Shown here in pieces: positions 11,492 through 12,640 of a stretch of 12,640 nucleotides of DNA. Under the pieces are notes generated by a model. That model worked only from the letters and a program-made list of their open reading frames with translations, searched no databases and was not told the origin of the DNA. A program made the translations under genes and the position numbers. Origin of the DNA: Sutterella sp. GTDB taxonomy: Bacteria > Pseudomonadota > Gammaproteobacteria > Burkholderiales > Burkholderiaceae_F. The stretch is from the NCBI GenBank assembly GCA_019418235.1, contig DYCH01000063.1, forward strand, positions 5,001-17,640, read 5' to 3'. Positions within the stretch are counted from its first letter, which is position 1; the number at the start of each line of letters is the position of its first letter.

Positions 11492-12640
11492 TTAATGTTG
11501 ATTTAAAAATTCCCATCGGGTTGTGTCGGACCAGAGAGCAGACATTGGTAATGCGTAACAACTGTTACCGCCTGATCTAATTCGATCTCCAGAATACAAA
11601 ACAATCCCAATGAATTTTTCAGAACCAAGCTGATCCTTCATCCAGTGCAAGTGCTTAAAGTCGTCTGAAGATACGCTTTCCCCTGCTTTAACTTCAATTC
11701 CAACAACAAGACCTTTTTCATTTGTCACCATGAAATCAATCTCATGTCGACGGGAACGAAAATAATTTATCTTCCAAGTTGGGTGCAAATTAATTTCTGA
11801 CATTAATTGGTTATAGACCCAAGTTTCAACAAGTTTGCCGCCCTCATTTTGTGACTTTTCAGGACTGTATAAAATATCTTCTGCACTGGTTATTTGTAAG
11901 AGATGCGCCATTAATCCGCTATCAGTCATAAAGATTTTAGGAGCAATACCAGGACGGTCAAAATCCTTTTTGGCCCAGCCCGATACCGTATCTATAAGAT
12001 ACATTGCTTCAATTGCAGACATATATGTGTTTAGAGTATCCCAAGCAACTGAGAACTTGGAAGCAAGATTTGCTTTACTCAGTTCACGACTTGAGTAAAT
12101 GGCAGCACTTTCCAATACTTGTTCAACCGTATTTTTCTTTCTTACTCCCCATTGATCTCGAATGTCGTAAAGCACTTGGTTTTGAACATAATCCGTAAAC
12201 CAACTGCTACGATCTTCAGGACTATCAAATGAAATTACTTCCGGATAACCACCGCGAATAGCCATCTCTATCACAGAACGTTTATCACATTCAAAATCAA
12301 GCGACAATGGCAACATATTCTTAAACAAAGTGTTTAGAAAACCTGGTTTAATCCCTCTAAGTTCTGCTTCGCTAAATGTTCGCACACGAACAAATCCTGC
12401 GCGTCCTGCGAGAGATTCATTGGCTTGAGGCAATTTTCGATAATCCGATGATCCGGAAATAATATATTGTCCCTTCGCAGGGTCTCTATCGACATTAAAT
12501 TTAATTTGACCAATGAGTTCAGGAACTTTCTGAATTTCATCAATGACCATGACGTCCGTGGTTTTTTTTCGCCTAACGAAAAAAGCAGCATCAGTCTTAG
12601 CTTCTTTGTATGTTGAGTCCGAATCCAGTGAATTAAAGTC
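11492..12640 (-). CDS. AAA_14/DUF4143 ATPase, N-terminus cut by window edge
   Basis: The frame is open from the right edge to the stop at 11492, giving 382 residues; the first 30 (12551-12640) join in frame with an internal Met, so that Met is not the start. Seen are the Walker B motif VMVIDEIQKVPE, a sensor-1-like YIISGSSDY, and ESLAGRAG, typical of the AAA_14 domain, then the DUF4143 C-terminal domain with a winged-helix-like middle (SSRELSKANLASKFSVAWDT) and a PD-(D/E)XK-like core (RRHEIDFMV followed by GIEVKAGE). About 40 residues with the Walker A loop should lie outside the window. Members are common in gut anaerobes as accessory genes of unknown role, possibly DNA- or RNA-acting. It is on the same strand as, and upstream of, the small ORF and fic, but a hairpin separates them. 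Confidence 0.92.
   Translation of the reverse strand, partial: DFNSLDSDSTYKEAKTDAAFFVRRKKTTDVMVIDEIQKVPELIGQIKFNVDRDPAKGQYIISGSSDYRKLPQANESLAGRAGFVRVRTFSEAELRGIKPGFLNTLFKNMLPLSLDFECDKRSVIEMAIRGGYPEVISFDSPEDRSSWFTDYVQNQVLYDIRDQWGVRKKNTVEQVLESAAIYSSRELSKANLASKFSVAWDTLNTYMSAIEAMYLIDTVSGWAKKDFDRPGIAPKIFMTDSGLMAHLLQITSAEDILYSPEKSQNEGGKLVETWVYNQLMSEINLHPTWKINYFRSRRHEIDFMVTNEKGLVVGIEVKAGESVSSDDFKHLHWMKDQLGSEKFIGIVLYSGDRIRSGGNSCYALPMSALWSDTTRWEFLNQH

Noticed and set aside
12334..12640. Apparent frameshift or late start at the 5' end of the DUF4143 gene
   Set aside because: Translating 12551-12640 in the frame of the internal Met gives a continuous family-like sequence (FNSLD to VIDEIQ), so the gene simply runs off the window.
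1..12640. tRNA, rRNA or prophage genes
   Set aside because: No cloverleaf, ribosomal RNA segment, integrase or phage structural gene was recognised on either strand.

Overview
The window looks like a bacterial chromosome segment from an anaerobic or fermentative, probably gut-associated proteobacterium. Evidence: a pyruvate formate-lyase start at the left edge, a complete nickel-pincer (lar) cluster, a split UxaA-type lyase pair, and Fic, RelB-like and DUF4143 accessory genes. A Sutterellaceae-like betaproteobacterium would fit the split UxaA pair and moderate GC, but this is a weak inference; no rRNA, tRNA or other taxonomic marker is present.

Layout. Bases 1-6486 hold a same-strand (minus) block, transcribed right to left: a class I methyltransferase, a DUF362 protein, then larA, larB, larC and larE, and last the 5' end of pflB. 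LarB, LarE and LarC build the nickel-pincer nucleotide from nicotinic acid adenine dinucleotide, and LarA uses it to racemise or epimerise a 2-hydroxy acid, classically lactate. Lactate oxidation gives pyruvate, the substrate of PflB, so the adjacency makes metabolic sense. A terminator after the DUF362 gene and a dyad-rich gap before larA suggest that larABCE has its own promoter.

Bases 6487-9570 hold a plus-strand flavodoxin-fold NAD(P)H oxidoreductase, a convergent YbaK/EbsC-type tRNA-editing protein (minus), and a plus-strand two-gene operon for the small and large subunits of a UxaA-superfamily (altronate dehydratase / sulfolactate sulfo-lyase type) enzyme, closed by a strong terminator.

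Bases 9571-12640 are accessory: an unusually short RelB/DinJ-like antitoxin with a near-consensus promoter and no toxin beside it, a class II-type Fic AMPylase, a 443-base gap with a perfect 36-bp palindrome plus a second dyad of the same design and a possible 51-residue membrane peptide, and an AAA_14/DUF4143 ATPase cut by the right edge.

Most notable: the three-cysteine LarE (predicted [4Fe-4S] type), the dyads before larA, a hairpin that would hide the DUF362 ribosome binding site, the atypical UxaA-type residues, and the paired palindromes before fic. No fully convincing new system is evident. The best candidates are the DUF362/methyltransferase association with lar and the palindrome/small-peptide/Fic region.
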